The notes beneath the pieces are model-generated. The model saw nothing but the letters and a program-made list of their open reading frames with translations, had not been told where the DNA came from and searched no databases. Shown here piece by piece: positions 10,444 through 22,680 of a stretch of DNA of 64,000 nucleotides. Within the stretch, counting starts at the first letter, position 1; the number at the start of each line of letters is the position of its first letter. Position numbers and translations under genes: made by a program. The DNA is taken from the NCBI GenBank assembly GCA_949317995.1, contig OX439037.1, positions 50,316,080 through 50,380,079 of the forward strand. The letters are read 5' to 3'. The stretch comes from Acholoe squamosa. Taxonomy: Eukaryota; Annelida; Polychaeta; Phyllodocida; Polynoidae.

Positions 10444-11517
10444 TGTTCAATAAATAATAAATGCTATTAGATGTATAGTCCACATAGCAAACAGTTAAGG
10501 TACATGTAGTACCTGTATTATAAACAGGTAGGCTTAGGTATGACAAGTGTGTACAGATTGACCAGTGCCCTCTGCAATTGTTATGGATGAATGAACACCC
10601 CTGTTCAAAACTCAGTGCTCCCTTGACCTTATTACCTACAAACATTGGAGGAGTGTCTGCCATTCTCGAAACATTGGATTTTGTGTCTCATTGGGGATGG
10701 AAATACACTGCATGGGAATAATTGAGGGCTGGACACAAAATAAATGATTGAGCCCAGGGACAGGACATACCTACCAGGCACATACATGATAACAGTTACT
10801 GGGTACCTGCCTTTATTGCTGAGTGCAAGGCTTTTGAAAATGAGTCACCTGCCCTTAATACAAGTTACTCCCCAGCTCTGAACAAAGTGTCAGAGCTGGA
10901 TATTCAGGCTATGCAAGCTTAGTCAGCCTGCACAATCTGTCTATAAACAATGGCACTGACATGAACTCACATCACAGCAATATCTGCCAAAATGGTCAAG
11001 TTCGGGAGAGGATTTGAGCTGTTTTAATTGGACTGCTTCATTAGAAGGTTTGAGTGACGGTATTCCTTTACTAATACGTGCCATTTGGAATAACTGCTCA
11101 TCCGTTTGTGTGATAGTCAGAAGACCATGCCCACAGGGGAGTAGTAAGGACGGCAGCTGGAATAACTCTGTCGGGGTTACAGGCCACAGCCTACCGCATA
11201 GCTCTGAGACCATGCTGCTAAATGCCTGGGCTCACTCAAACTGCATTAGTTATGGTCCTAGGCTATAATGTCATAATACATCATAAAAGCTATAACTTCG
11301 AATTTATCTACTTCTATCATTCACATCACTTATCAATTCCTCTAGCTTACCTGTAGCCTCTCCCTCCCACTCTTTGACCTCCATCTCCTTCCCTACAATA
11401 ACCCTTTATTTGTCAAACCATATAAATGGAACGGTGAGTAATTGACCCTTTCACGTATGGAAGCTATGCTATGACCTAACAATAAAAGACAGCCTCGCTC
11501 AGACCTTGTATGAATAC
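10444..11517. other. No recognisable feature
   Basis: About 1.1 kb of ordinary-looking sequence. Overlapping short frames on both strands near 10940-11270 have no recognisable domain and look incidental. Confidence 0.35.
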
Positions 11518-11639
<122 letters not shown>

Positions 11640-11993
11640 GTCATTCCAAGATTTACTGCACATGTGGTTCCCTGGGCATATAATAGCAGGGGAAACACTT
11701 CTACACCACCAATAATAGTTTTATTCCTTAGTTGGGGGTTATAGCTAATATTTCCATATGGTTTGGTTGAGTCTTGGGGCATAATTTATTTTTTTATGCA
11801 TTTAATTATGAATTTTCAAGAGTGGAATGTTACTGGTAGAGTCCATCTAACCTGGTTAGGGAATATCACCAGTCTTCTTATTATATGCAATCAAGAGGTA
11901 CCCTGCGGAGGGTCTTCCATAAAAAATCTTTTTTATATACTCCGGGAATTACCTATGCCAGGTACATATAAGTGATTTTCAATGCACACCGCG

Positions 11994-12022
11994 ATCAGTA
12001 ACGTTCCAGGGACGTTACTGAT
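11994..12022. repeat. Palindrome ATCAGTAACGTTCC / GGACGTTACTGAT
   Basis: Two 13-14 bp arms separated by about 2 bases, located in the interior of the TIR element. One arm starts the tandem unit that follows. Confidence 0.7.
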
Positions 12023-12350
12023 GGTTACAGATATTACTGGATGGTCAAAGTTATATTTTCATAGTATCAACCTACCACCTTGTCTTTTTAGCATTTCTTC
12101 TCAATTGTGGACATGTTTGGCTTATGTGAAAGGAGTATTTGGTGTATATAAAGATGCATTTTAGCACCATATATGAATAGGGAACGTTACTGATGGCTAC
12201 AAGTATTTTTGAGATGATTAGAGTTTTACTTTTATAGTGCCAACCTATTATCTTTTATGGTGTCATTTGTATTCAACTGTAGACATGTTTGGCTTATGAG
12301 AAAAGACTATTTGGTTATGGAAAGATATATTTTAGTACCATATAGGATGT
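12010..12350 (+). repeat. Two tandem ~170-bp units
   Basis: Each unit starts GGRACGTTACTGATGG and includes GACATGTTTGGCTTATG and TTTTAGYACCATATA. The copies begin at about 12012 and 12181, with clear divergence. An isolated start recurs at 12538 and an inverted relative at about 12900. Confidence 0.65.
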
Positions 12351-13072
12351 GCAAGTAGACACAAATGTAAAAAAGTTGTGATTTTTAATTTTCAAAGTGA
12401 TATTAGACACCAAAGATGCATGTTTAAATGACTCTAGATATGCAGTACAAATTCTTTTATCATTGTTCATGTGATGCCAATTGAATATGATGATGTAAAG
12501 ATGAGCTGTGGCCATTCTTTGAGAGGTTAATGAATAGGGAACGTTACTGATGGTACATGCGATATGGCCTCTACGCATGTACTGATTATGCAGTACAAGT
12601 ATTATATATCAGGCTAATTGTAATTATTCTGTACAGTAGTTCTACTAGAAACAATGGACAGTTAATATAGTCATTGTATGAAAGATTTTGAATGAGCTAG
12701 GCTAAAGTTAAGAAATGGAAGAATAAATTCCCAAATTTTCAGAGTTTCCAATTTTTCCACCAATGCATAACTTCCAGAGTTTTTGAGCCTCACTTTAATC
12801 TTTTGGTATACATAAAGTCATACATTGTACCAGTCTGGCTACAATATTTGGTGTCTCTAGGAGTCTTATTAGTGGTGTTGTTCATGTTTGATTGATTACG
12901 ATCAGTAGTGTTCCCCATTTTTAGAAGGTTTTATGGCATCTGTGATAAAAACCGACATCTTAGGAGTTGGATCCTTGAAGGAACCTTTTCAATATGCCAA
13001 GATATAGGGCTATCAATAAAATGTAATGTTATTAAGAAATGCTGAGTTTGTCAATTCATGATCCAGGCCCCC
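12351..13072. other. Interior of TIR element, nothing coding seen
   Basis: AT-rich interior sequence apart from the short recurrent motif noted above. No transposase or RNA gene is visible. Confidence 0.4.
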
Positions 13073-13096
13073 CATGTGCAGTATTTCTTGGAATGA

Positions 13097-13100
<4 letters not shown>

Positions 13101-13160
<60 letters not shown>
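13101..13160. repeat. (TA)n microsatellite, right flank
   Basis: 60 bp of pure TA directly outside the right inverted repeat. Confidence 0.95.
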
Positions 13161-13163
<3 letters not shown>

Positions 13164-14472
13164 GCTTTAACCATTTTTCCTAATGATTCTACAACCATAT
13201 ATAACAATCAATGGCATACCTGACTTACCGTTACTTATTAGGCCCCTAAAACAATACATAGTTTCAAATGCAGACAATTGATACTTTTTAATAATGCCGT
13301 TGCCATTTGAAAAATAATTGATGTAAGTTTACTTTACAGTGACGTTAATCAATAAAAGGAATTTTTAAATGTGGTTTTCCCAAAATAAATCACATGGCAT
13401 ATATTGTGACATTTCATTATATCTTTTCAAAGTAAGTGAAATTCACGAAGCGGCCTCACCTACCTGATTGTAACCTAAAGGACTATGTAGCCCAATTGTG
13501 TTTGTGCTTTAATATCACTTGAAGCCTAATGTCTCAATAATCATTTGCCCTTAAGCAAGTACAGAGGTTCATGTTTGTTAAAGCATGACAAACAGGCGAG
13601 GTTTTTTTCGGGTAGGCAATCAAGTGTGCCATACAGAAAGACCAATTCACGACGTGACAGATCGCAGGTTGCAACATGGTAGGCGTGAATGGTAGGCTTG
13701 AATGGGCAGGCCAACATCACGCCTTTCTGACTGCACCAGCATTAGGCTGCATAACAATCGTGTTACGTGGTAGTTTATTATGTAATTTAGGCTGTATCCC
13801 CTGACAATTATGGATGGGTGATTGATGAATGTCAAATGAATTCAATCAGGGGCGGGATTACATCACTCTGTATAGTGTTTTAGATTATTTACTCATGAAA
13901 GGAGTAATTGATGCTTCCAAAAGCTACCGTCTACAAAGTGGACGAGCAGTATACCTGTTGATGAAATTTGATTTAGGGTAGATTCACCTAATTACGACCT
14001 TATACTATAAGTCGACCACCTGCAACACCAGATTGCTACTTTCCTGTGTTATGTGGGGGGGGGGGGGTCTAAATCCTTCAGGGACCACAGCATGAAGTGT
14101 TAATCTTGCTGCAGATATCCTAAATTCTCATGAATATTGTCATTTTCCTAGAAATATAACATCCAGAGGTGGACCTGTTTAACCTATTTTGATTTAAGAT
14201 GGTTAAGAAATTCTCCAGAAACATTTAACTTTGATGACTCTTTATATACCTCAATGGACTAAACGACTCTTTCCAATTTTATTCCAATAAACACATATCC
14301 TGTGAACATCCCGGCCCCCGCACTCCATATACAAAATGACACCATTCTCGTTAGTGGAATTGAAACACACCCCCTATCCATGGATTTTCGAGCAGAAAAA
14401 AATACCCTATTTTGAGCAAAATCACAGATTTGTTAGGTCTGAAATGCACCCCTATTTTCAGAAAATGCTGAC
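13161..14472. other. No recognisable gene; one poly-G tract
   Basis: Ordinary AT-rich DNA. A pure G run lies at about 14055-14067. Short frames on the minus strand are unsupported. Confidence 0.35.
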
Positions 14473-14759
14473 ATTGCTGTGATGGAGGGACAAGGCGAGG
14501 TGTCTCAGTCAGGTGGTGGAGAGTGGTGCCCTCTGACAATCAATACAGGAGTCAATCCGTATAACTTATCGACTCCACCCATTGATGTGATGGAGGGACA
14601 AGGCGAGTAATTTGACTTGGGCCTTGTCAGTCTCAAACTGCCGGCAACCTCCAGAGTAAATATTAATATAAGTAAGTCATAAGTCAAAGAAAGGCAGGGA
14701 AACCGCAAACACACCACAAATTTAAACGTCCCATCCACACCTGAGACCCTTTGATACAA

Positions 14760-15700
14760 TTAAGTCAGTGTTCACTCACAACTGGAAGGGTTTCGTAAGG
14801 TATACAAGGGTGGCCATACTGGCCCAGTCCCCGGCCTGACGAATGTCTTCAATTGTCAGCCCTAAGTTATACATGTAGAGAGCTCCCAATCTGCGTAGTG
14901 AATGCATCCCGGCTCGATCCTTATCGAGACCAGGTGATTTCATAAGGCGTTTGAGAAATGCCAGCAGTACAGAGTATCACAGTGGTACCACTTTGATCCC
15001 CTTCATGATCATAAAGGCTGGAGACATGGGATCAGAAGATGGAAAGTCATTAAGATGATTACATATCAGTGAAGCTGTGCATAGCGGTGAGTTCAGTGCT
15101 AGGGTGACTAGAACTTTGAACACTTTCTGACCATACTGGATTGTTTTGGAAGATGAGATGCTGAGTTCTAATCCCCATGAACTGAATTGTAAGGTGCCCC
15201 TTCGCAAGTAATGACCTGTATGGTTGGTAGGAGAGTCTGGCACCAAATTACTTGAGTAGAAGAGAGCGAAAGCTGAGGGCAATGCATGCCCAAATTGCTC
15301 GCTCAGAAGGGGAGTCCATGTTCACAAAGAAATACATCTTCAGAAGGTCAGAAAGCATAAAAGAATGCCTCACTGGTTCCATTTGAGGCATTCGTTAGTA
15401 AAATCCCGCTTGCTAGAGTCCCCCTCCCCTGCACCCGTCTAATACAAGCTATGGTAGTGATGAAACCAAAATCTTGTCTGATATTACGGACATCATGTCC
15501 AAAGTAATTGTTAAGTGACAACACTCCGCTGACATAATTCTGAATAGTCTTGTACTTGACAGAACCACAAAGATCGGTGATGTATCTGCACATTAGATTG
15601 GTACTAGTAGGAAGCGCAGCCACATGTATAGAGCTGCAGAAAGTAATATATCACTTCCACTGTGAGGTTTTTGTCTTCCCAGTGTTAACTGACCATGCCT
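14760..15700 (-). pseudogene. Tyrosine recombinase region of Ngaro copy 2
   Basis: Matches the copy 1 recombinase in order: the CRYITDLCGSVKYKTIQNY helix-rich part, then the catalytic half towards the right terminus. Degraded. Confidence 0.65.
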
Positions 15701-17350
15701 AAGACCTCAACTCAGGCATGGTCAGTTCTAACTGCCTGCGCATCTCCAGTGCCCCTGCAACATAAGAACACCAGGAGGTCAGACTCAGAGGTTGGTCTGG
15801 ATATTGCGTCAGCCACTACATTTTCCTTCCCAGAAAGGTATATTCCTATGAGATGACAGTTATAGAGCACTGATTGCCAGAATATCTTCCTGAGTATGGC
15901 CATACTATGATCATTTGCTACCCTGCTCGAATTCAGTGCCACCACCACCTTTGTGTTGTCTGTTATACATAGGACCTTGTGGTCCTTCCAAAAGTGGCCC
16001 CATCGCTTGACGCTTTCATAGATGGGGTATAACTCCCTGACATTTATGTCACATGGAATGTCAGAGGGGGAAGGTAGGCAGTGCTGGTGATTATCGATCT
16101 TCAAGAACAGATCGTTGTTCCATTGACCGGCTATCCAGTCCACACCATAGAAAGTGCCATAACCGCTACCCGATGCATCAGAGGTTACCACCGAAGTATG
16201 TAGGGGTGGTTGAAACACCTTGGCCGTACCATTGAACCACTGGGCCAAGCACTGCCACCATTCTATGTCCTTTTGAAAGCTGCATGTCAGGGTTATATAT
16301 CTGCGGGATTTAGTGTAGCATTTCAACATAGCAATGACTCTGTGCAAGAATGTGCAGCCGCTGTGGACCAAGGTGGCACAGTGAGCCAAAATTCCACATA
16401 ATTTCTGAAGCTGCTTTTTGGTCGCCCGGCAGCAACCTGCAAAAAAAGGCTAGCTCCATGTGTAATTTTGCCAACTTGCCTTCAGGTAACCTTAGCTGCA
16501 TTAGCTTAGAGTCCAGTTCAATCCCCAGATATGTTTGGACCTGACTGGGAGAACGCACCTTGTCATATGATATGTAGAAACCTAATTTCCGTAATGTCCT
16601 AATTAGGAACAATTGTGCCGATCTACAATCCTCATAAGTAGGCGTCATGTCGAGAAAGTCATCTAAATAGTTGACACAGAAGTAACCACTCGCATTCACA
16701 AAGCAAGCGATACGGTCAGTGAGTTGAATTCATAAGGGGCAACTCTTGTGCCGAAACGAAGGAAGTTATCCTGAATGAATTTATCCACATCATCCAAGTG
16801 CCACACCAAGCCTTGAAGTGTCCTGTCACATGGGCGAATTAATATGGTAGGATAGGCTGCCATAATATCCGTCACCCCAAAATAACACAACTCTGACATG
16901 TTGTCGGAAACTACATTAATGGAGTTATAAACGAAACTCTTAAATGTCTAATGCATGAAATTATTAATTGAGTTCCCATCCGGCAAACTTGGGTCAGTTA
17001 TGGGTCTATATTTGCCAGATGTCTTTGGAACCGCACCCAATGCGTGAATGCAGTGAGGTTGCCTATCAACCCTGGTTAGCTTTCCGCTGGATAGTTCACC
17101 CTTGATAATATTATCAATTTCACTGAAAGCACTGATGGTCGCAGAATTGTAATTAACATTGTAGTACCCATCAATATGTGCCCCTGGATCCACTAACTTG
17201 AAACCGTGACAAATTCCATCTAATATGAAATGAGAATTCCAGTCCCAATTGCCATATATTTTATCTGGGCCACCGGCTAACATTTCTCTCCAAGCACACA
17301 GGTTGAACTGTGATCTAATACCACATACATAATGGACACCCTGGAGTCCC
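15700..17350 (-). pseudogene. Reverse transcriptase and RNase H region of Ngaro copy 2
   Basis: The YLDD catalytic box lies near 16659-16670, with the flanking RT blocks in order and an RNase H region (SDASGSGYGTFYGVDW) near 16130-16190. The RNase H part is longer here than in copy 1 and includes a readable CITDNTKVVVALNSSR block and the NVVADAISR end typical of DIRS/Ngaro RNase H. Confidence 0.8.
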
Positions 17351-17489
17351 ACAATGGAAAATACTCCTCGTATGTTTTTAGCAAATCGCTCATACTAGCT
17401 GTACACATGACATCATTATAACTAGTTGGAAAGAAATTATCAAAGGACTGAAAATATTCCTCCTCTATAAACAAAGGTAGACTAACATT

Positions 17490-18900
17490 TGGGTGAGGAG
17501 TAACAATATTGCCCGCTTGTCAGGCTTTACCATCCGTATGCTGGTCCCTGTCAAATTTACAATTTTTGCCTTTATGGGCACCTTTGCAGTGTATACAAAT
17601 GTATTTCCGTTTACAGTCATCATAATCACATGTTGTGAAGTTCCATTTGAGGCATTCGTTAGTAAAATCCCGCTTGCTAGAGTCCCCCTCCCCTGCAGCC
17701 CTTTTCTTGCGACGTCTGCTCTTACCAGGATTACTGGCAGAAGAGGTGGATCCCTGACTGCTATTAGCACTATGCATAGACATGTGTTTTGCACTCAAGT
17801 GGGCTTCTATAGCACCCTTTTCACCTGCAACTCATTGAAAGACATTTTCTTATCATGGTCAATATGATAATCGGGAGAAACCAGCTTTTTCTCTTGGAAG
17901 ATTCCCCTGCTAAATTCATCCCCAATAACCAATCTATACCTTGCTGTGTACCAGCAGCAGAATAAAGACAATCAAAATCCCCTGCTACTCCCATGGCAGT
18001 AAGTGATAAGCCCGCGCGGTCTAGGTCAGCCTGGAGAGTGTGGTGGGAGTACATGGGGATCAGGCCAACGCCTGGCCTGCCTGCCACCTGCGAAGATACG
18101 GAGGGTGTATACAGGGTGCCATCCTGGTAGTACAGCTGTGGTGTCCTTGGTTGTGGCAGGGGTGGTTGCAGTGGGCCCCCCCCCAAGGAGGACTGGGGGA
18201 TGGACCAAGCTGCAGCTTCTGTAGTTGCTGCTGCATTGATAATAGCTGCTCTTATTGTGCTGCAATCAGCTTTTGCATTGACTGCAAGTTAACTCCCTGC
18301 GGAAGCTGTTGTGCTGGTTGCACTGGCGGATGATGAGGGTGTTGCTGTCCAACCCACCTCAAATAAGCTGTATATGAAATATCCACAGGTGGTTGAGAGA
18401 TTGAACCTGGGGTGCACTGACACTAACTTGGTTGGTGTTGGTAGGCCCTGCTACCTCCCCCTGGCCCATAACAGAGTTCATATTACCACCATGAATATTA
18501 ACAACACTTGAGGGTGTACTGACAATACCTTGAGATGAGTGGGTAGGCCCTGCTACCTCCTCCCCCAAATGCTGCAAATGGACCGGTTGATGTGGCTGGT
18601 GGTCTGGGTGATAGTACCAGGTACTCGACTGGTCCACATGGGAGAGCGACTTGTTTATTTGGTCTTTCCTCACCCCAGGATAATAGACAACAGCAAGGTT
18701 TGGTAGGGAAGGATCATATTTAGGAGGATCAAGGCCAGAATGGCCTGCGGATGGCCTGGAAACATCAATTTTTGAGAGATTACAGTCTACTGGAGCCTCA
18801 GTACCGGAAAAGAAAACAACAGTCTGTTCTGCATGCCTGCCTGCCTGCCTGCTCAGGTATGTATACCTGTGACCTAGTTCAGGTGTCTCAGTCAGGTGGA
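17490..18900 (-). pseudogene. gag-like region of Ngaro copy 2
   Basis: Includes a basic Cys/His-rich patch (CKRKYICIHCKGAHKGKNC, about 17540-17600), a likely zinc-binding nucleic-acid contact, preceded by a Ser/Arg/Lys-rich linker and a Gln/Pro/His-rich N-terminal part. Its order matches copy 1. Confidence 0.65.
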
Positions 18901-18963
18901 GGAGAGTGGTGCCCTCTGACAATCAATACAGGAGTCAATCCGTATAACTTATTGACTCCACCC

Positions 18964-19502
18964 ATCTTCAGGATCTCCACCCCTTTATTTATAAAATGCT
19001 GATATCTAAATAAAATAGATATTCATAATATCAAAGAATAAAATGTGCATATATGTCTATTTTTAATTTATACAATTTAATATTTGTCTGATCCAATAGT
19101 GAAGGCATTGTTAAAGAGTGTCTTTTATATATAATCTACCCCATCCAAATTTTCACAAAATCATAACCCCCCTATATTCAATGTGCACAAATTTTATTTT
19201 GAAAAATGACCCCTATTTCTGCAACAGGGATCACTGGGAGCTGGGGAAATACAACCCTATTTTCGCATTTTCTCTAACATGGATGGTGTCCTCATGGACC
19301 CCAAGTGCGGGGGCCGGGGTGAACATGTTCCATGCACTTTTGTGATAAAACATTCAAATTTTCAAGGCTTACAGTTGATTAGCAATAACCAACTATTTCC
19401 GCAATGAAACAACCAGCATTTCACCTTAAAACGACCCCACTCTACCTTGAGTCGTCTATGCGTCTTTAGATATGATCTAGTGCATATAACAAGGTTCTAT
19501 GT
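18964..19502. other. No recognisable feature
   Basis: AT-rich flank of the Ngaro copy. A short CTACCTTGAGTCGTC word near 19441 recalls the 26-27 kb foldback, but it is too short to call. Confidence 0.35.
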
Positions 19503-19619
19503 TAGTTCTGTTACGAACCCAGACACTAGCTTTTCTGGGTTCTGGTTTAGGTAATGGGCTGACAATTGAGGAGCCTGTAAAGTGTGGCTGGTCCCCTTTT
19601 CAGTTTCCCTCTTTATACT
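19503..19619 (+). repeat. Dispersed repeat R2, copy b
   Basis: Near-identical partner of 9655-9772, beginning TAGTTCTGTTACGAACCC. Its inner hairpin (GAACCCAGA / TCTGGGTTC) is better preserved here. Confidence 0.7.
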
Positions 19620-20426
19620 GTTTGCATCTACACATAATATTCTGGGGCTTGGTATTATCAAATAAATGCCTGGTACTACCTTGAATTAGTAGCTGGTCAG
19701 AATCCAAGTTGAATGTATCACCTCCCTGCCTTTTAAATCCACCACCATTTTGTTTTGACAGGAAGTGTCTCAGGGAGTATGGGCAAGGGGGGTCCCTAGC
19801 TGGTAACTGGCAAGGGTTACCTACTGTGTAAGGAGAGTGATCCCACATGTGGGGATGTCAACAATGACTCAGATGTCCACCTTGCCAACGCTGACCCATG
19901 GCCATGCCACCTGGCCTATGTGTGACCTTGGTCAAAATGTAAACATTGCCATGTGCTTTCTCACTCTCCATGCACAACTCCCCAAAAGCAATAACTGTCC
20001 AAAAATGATTAAAAGGGATTGATAACACATGCTGACAACAAGGTAGGCTTGCAGAGAAGTGTTTTAGGAAGTGATTTGAGCAAACTGTATAACATTTGGT
20101 GGTACCATCCCAGAGTTTGGAGACTGTGAAGTGGTAAAGGTAGGCATTCTGACTCATACCTGTAAGGGGAAACCAGGCCTATGATACAGTGTACTCGTAG
20201 GCCAAACAGGCCTAGGTTCTACGCCAGGTGGCAGCCATGTGCTGTAGAGGGACCAGAAATTAACTAACTCTTTGGTATATTATCATTACCATCAGAGGGA
20301 TTGTGGCCACCCAGTATATATCATAAGCTGTATCTCTAGCAGTACTTTATTTTTCAAAATGATATCTGGAAGGTTCAAATATGTAAGTTATGATTAGATG
20401 CAGACCTTTTATTCAAAGATATATAA
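19620..20426. other. No recognisable feature
   Basis: Ordinary sequence. A ~99-codon minus-strand frame at 19858-20157 was inspected and has no recognisable domain or splice context. Confidence 0.35.
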
Positions 20427-20503
20427 GCAAATGTCAACGAGCATGGGATATTTTAGCATTGTATTTAGCGCTGCTAAAATATCCCATGCAAGTTGACATT
20501 TGC
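20427..20503. repeat. Near-perfect hairpin, 31-bp arms, 15-nt loop
   Basis: Arms 20427-20457 and 20473-20503 pair at 29 of 31 positions; the core is GCATGGGATATTTTAGC. Length and geometry are those of a microRNA precursor or of a tiny foldback MITE. Sequence alone does not decide which. Confidence 0.8.
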
Positions 20504-21957
20504 ATTTATGTCATGGTCCCACAGGTTTGAAAGACTTTAAATAAAGAAAGACAACAATATTTACTGATATTCAAGCTTCTGCATCGTCTTCGCGTTCATT
20601 GTTATGATCCGCCATCTCAGAAATGACTCCCTGCAGAGGTTTAGTGGTTGTGTTAGTGGTACGATGAACAAAAGATCAGGCTGAAGAGTGTGATGTCACC
20701 TAGGCATGCGCAAATGTGGACAATCGTGCACTCTCCTAGCATATTCTTAATTTCTATATAGGAATGAATAGAACAGTGATCGGGTAGGAGATTGTCAAGT
20801 AAGCCCAAACAAACAAAATGCCAGCAGCAGATTTGATTTTCTTAGTGTAGGTGTTTCCACAACGTCTGCCGCTGAGGGAGCTCAGGGAGCTCTGTACGAT
20901 GTGGGATACTTATATTGGCAAATGTTTCAGTCCTGCGGGAGCACTTTCCCCGCATTTCTCCTGTATTCAATACTTAACAAATCCTTCTAAAACTTGGTAG
21001 GTACATACAGACAGCACCCGTTTAGCCCTCCTGAGTTTTTTGGGCCTTCTACGATCAGTTAAAGTTGGGGAAAAAGAAACATTTTGCCGAAGATATGAAA
21101 ATAACATTTTAAGACAAGATGGTGGCTGTCGCATACGCAAGGCTTTACTCAGCAATGTTATAATTGCTGTATCTAAATAAATATGATAAATTTAGTTCCA
21201 TTTTTCCATTTTTTGGAAAAGTTGTACATAATAGCATTATCTCTCGCCCATCTTTTCTAGAAAACCCTGTTGTATCTCTAAATATCGGTGAGGCACTTGT
21301 AAACAAACTACTTGCAACTTCCGGTTGCAGCAGGAGGCAGAAAGGTAGGCACTGACGCAACTCCCGTGTGCGGGTCTGCTGTGCGCAGAGGCCCAAAGTG
21401 TGATAGAGCAAAAATAGCAGACTTCAATCTGACATATCTTTACTTATTGATTCTGAAGCTGTTTACTGGTGGATTCGGACAAATAGGGTGTCATTTTAAA
21501 GGCCTTGGAGAGGGCTACAATATGCATGTATTTGTTTAAAATATATTTCTTCCAGGTGAATTTAGAACTTAACTTCAGAAGCATTTTACGGCATGAAGTT
21601 CACATCTCACATTAATAAAAATGATACTCACATGTTCCCTGGTTAAATTAGGTCTAGAAAATGTTAATTTTTTGTATTTCCAATAGGGAACAGTATGTTT
21701 TCTATGCAACAACAAAATCATGACCTATTAGCACTGTGAGGGGGAGTGAGAGATTAGCACTCACACCTCCTCCACTGCACCACACCTATGGGCTCACCAC
21801 TGGAGGGACCACCTGGAGGTGTCCCTGGGCCCAGGCTGGGGCTGGGTGGTGACTACCAGGGCTTCTCTGTGACTGACTAGGAGGACTTTTCTTTGAAGTT
21901 TGAACATCAGTCATAGGGTGGGGGGGGGGGAGGGAAGGCCCCAGGGAGAGGACTCCC
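20504..21957. other. No recognisable gene
   Basis: About 1.4 kb including overlapping short frames on both strands around 20967-21540 without domains. A G-run lies at about 21921-21935. Confidence 0.35.
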
Positions 21958-22680
21958 AAATTTCTTGATACATCATGAGATGTGTTAATTTTATTCCTAT
22001 TTCATAACATTACCCTTGGAATGGCCTTGAACTTGGCCAAGGTCACAACATGCCAATTCACATCAATCTCAGAAAAAGCCTTCAACTATGTTTTATTCCA
22101 AGTTTCTAGCTTAAGTTTTTCATGAGGACAAGTCATTTACCTAACTCCACAACACTGACCTTTGACCTTAAAATGACCTTGACCTTGGACAAGGTCACCA
22201 CATGCATGGTTACCTCATAAAATTGACCTTGACATGACCTTGATCTTTCCAAGGTCACCAGGAGGTCACAATATGCATGGTCATCTCTGTCTTTTGCTGA
22301 CCTTAGACCCAGTCTTTATCTGAAGTTTCTAGCCTTGATATATCACGAGATGTGTTGATTTTACTCCAATTTCATAACTTCGACCTTGGAATGACCTTGA
22401 CCTTGGCCAAGGTCACTGCATGCCTGTTCACTGAATCACTGAAAAAAAACCTTCAACTATGTCTTATATCAAGTTTCTAGCTTAAGTTCTTCATGGGAAG
22501 TACTCATTTACCTAATTCTGCAACATTGACCTTTGACCTTAAAATTACCTTGAACTTGGAAAAGGTCATCACATGCATGGTCACATCTGCCTTGTGATGA
22601 CATTCAATCCACTTTCTAAATCATGTTTCTAGCTTCAATAGTTCATGAGAAATAGGCATTTAAGTAATTAAATGACTCTT
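21958..22680 (+). repeat. Tandemly duplicated ~370-bp repeat rich in nuclear-receptor half-sites
   Basis: Two diverged units start near 21965 (CTTGATACATCATGAGATG) and 22334 (CTTGATATATCACGAGATG). Both contain many TGACCT/AGGTCA half-sites, for example TGACCTTTGACCT (DR1 form) at 22156-22168 and 22527-22539, and TGACCTTGACCTTGG with CCAAGGTCAC. These fit binding sites of RXR/HNF4/COUP (DR1) and ERR/NR5A (extended half-site) receptors. Function is not shown; the words may be a property of the repeat. Confidence 0.6.

Larger units (their letters stand above)
14473..18963 (-). mobile_element. Ngaro/DIRS-type tyrosine-recombinase retroelement, copy 2 (fossil)
   Basis: About 4.5 kb, inverted relative to copy 1 and clearly the same family throughout. 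From high to low coordinates: A1 (about 18963-18825), gag-like region, RT/RNase H, recombinase region, and a B1-A2-B2 right end (B1 14581-14645, A2 below 14580, B2 remnant about 14473-14498). The right end is shorter than in copy 1. The element is broken at several places and shows an internal rearrangement of its own sequence. Long stretches of RT/RNase H remain readable and were the best guide to family. Confidence 0.85.
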
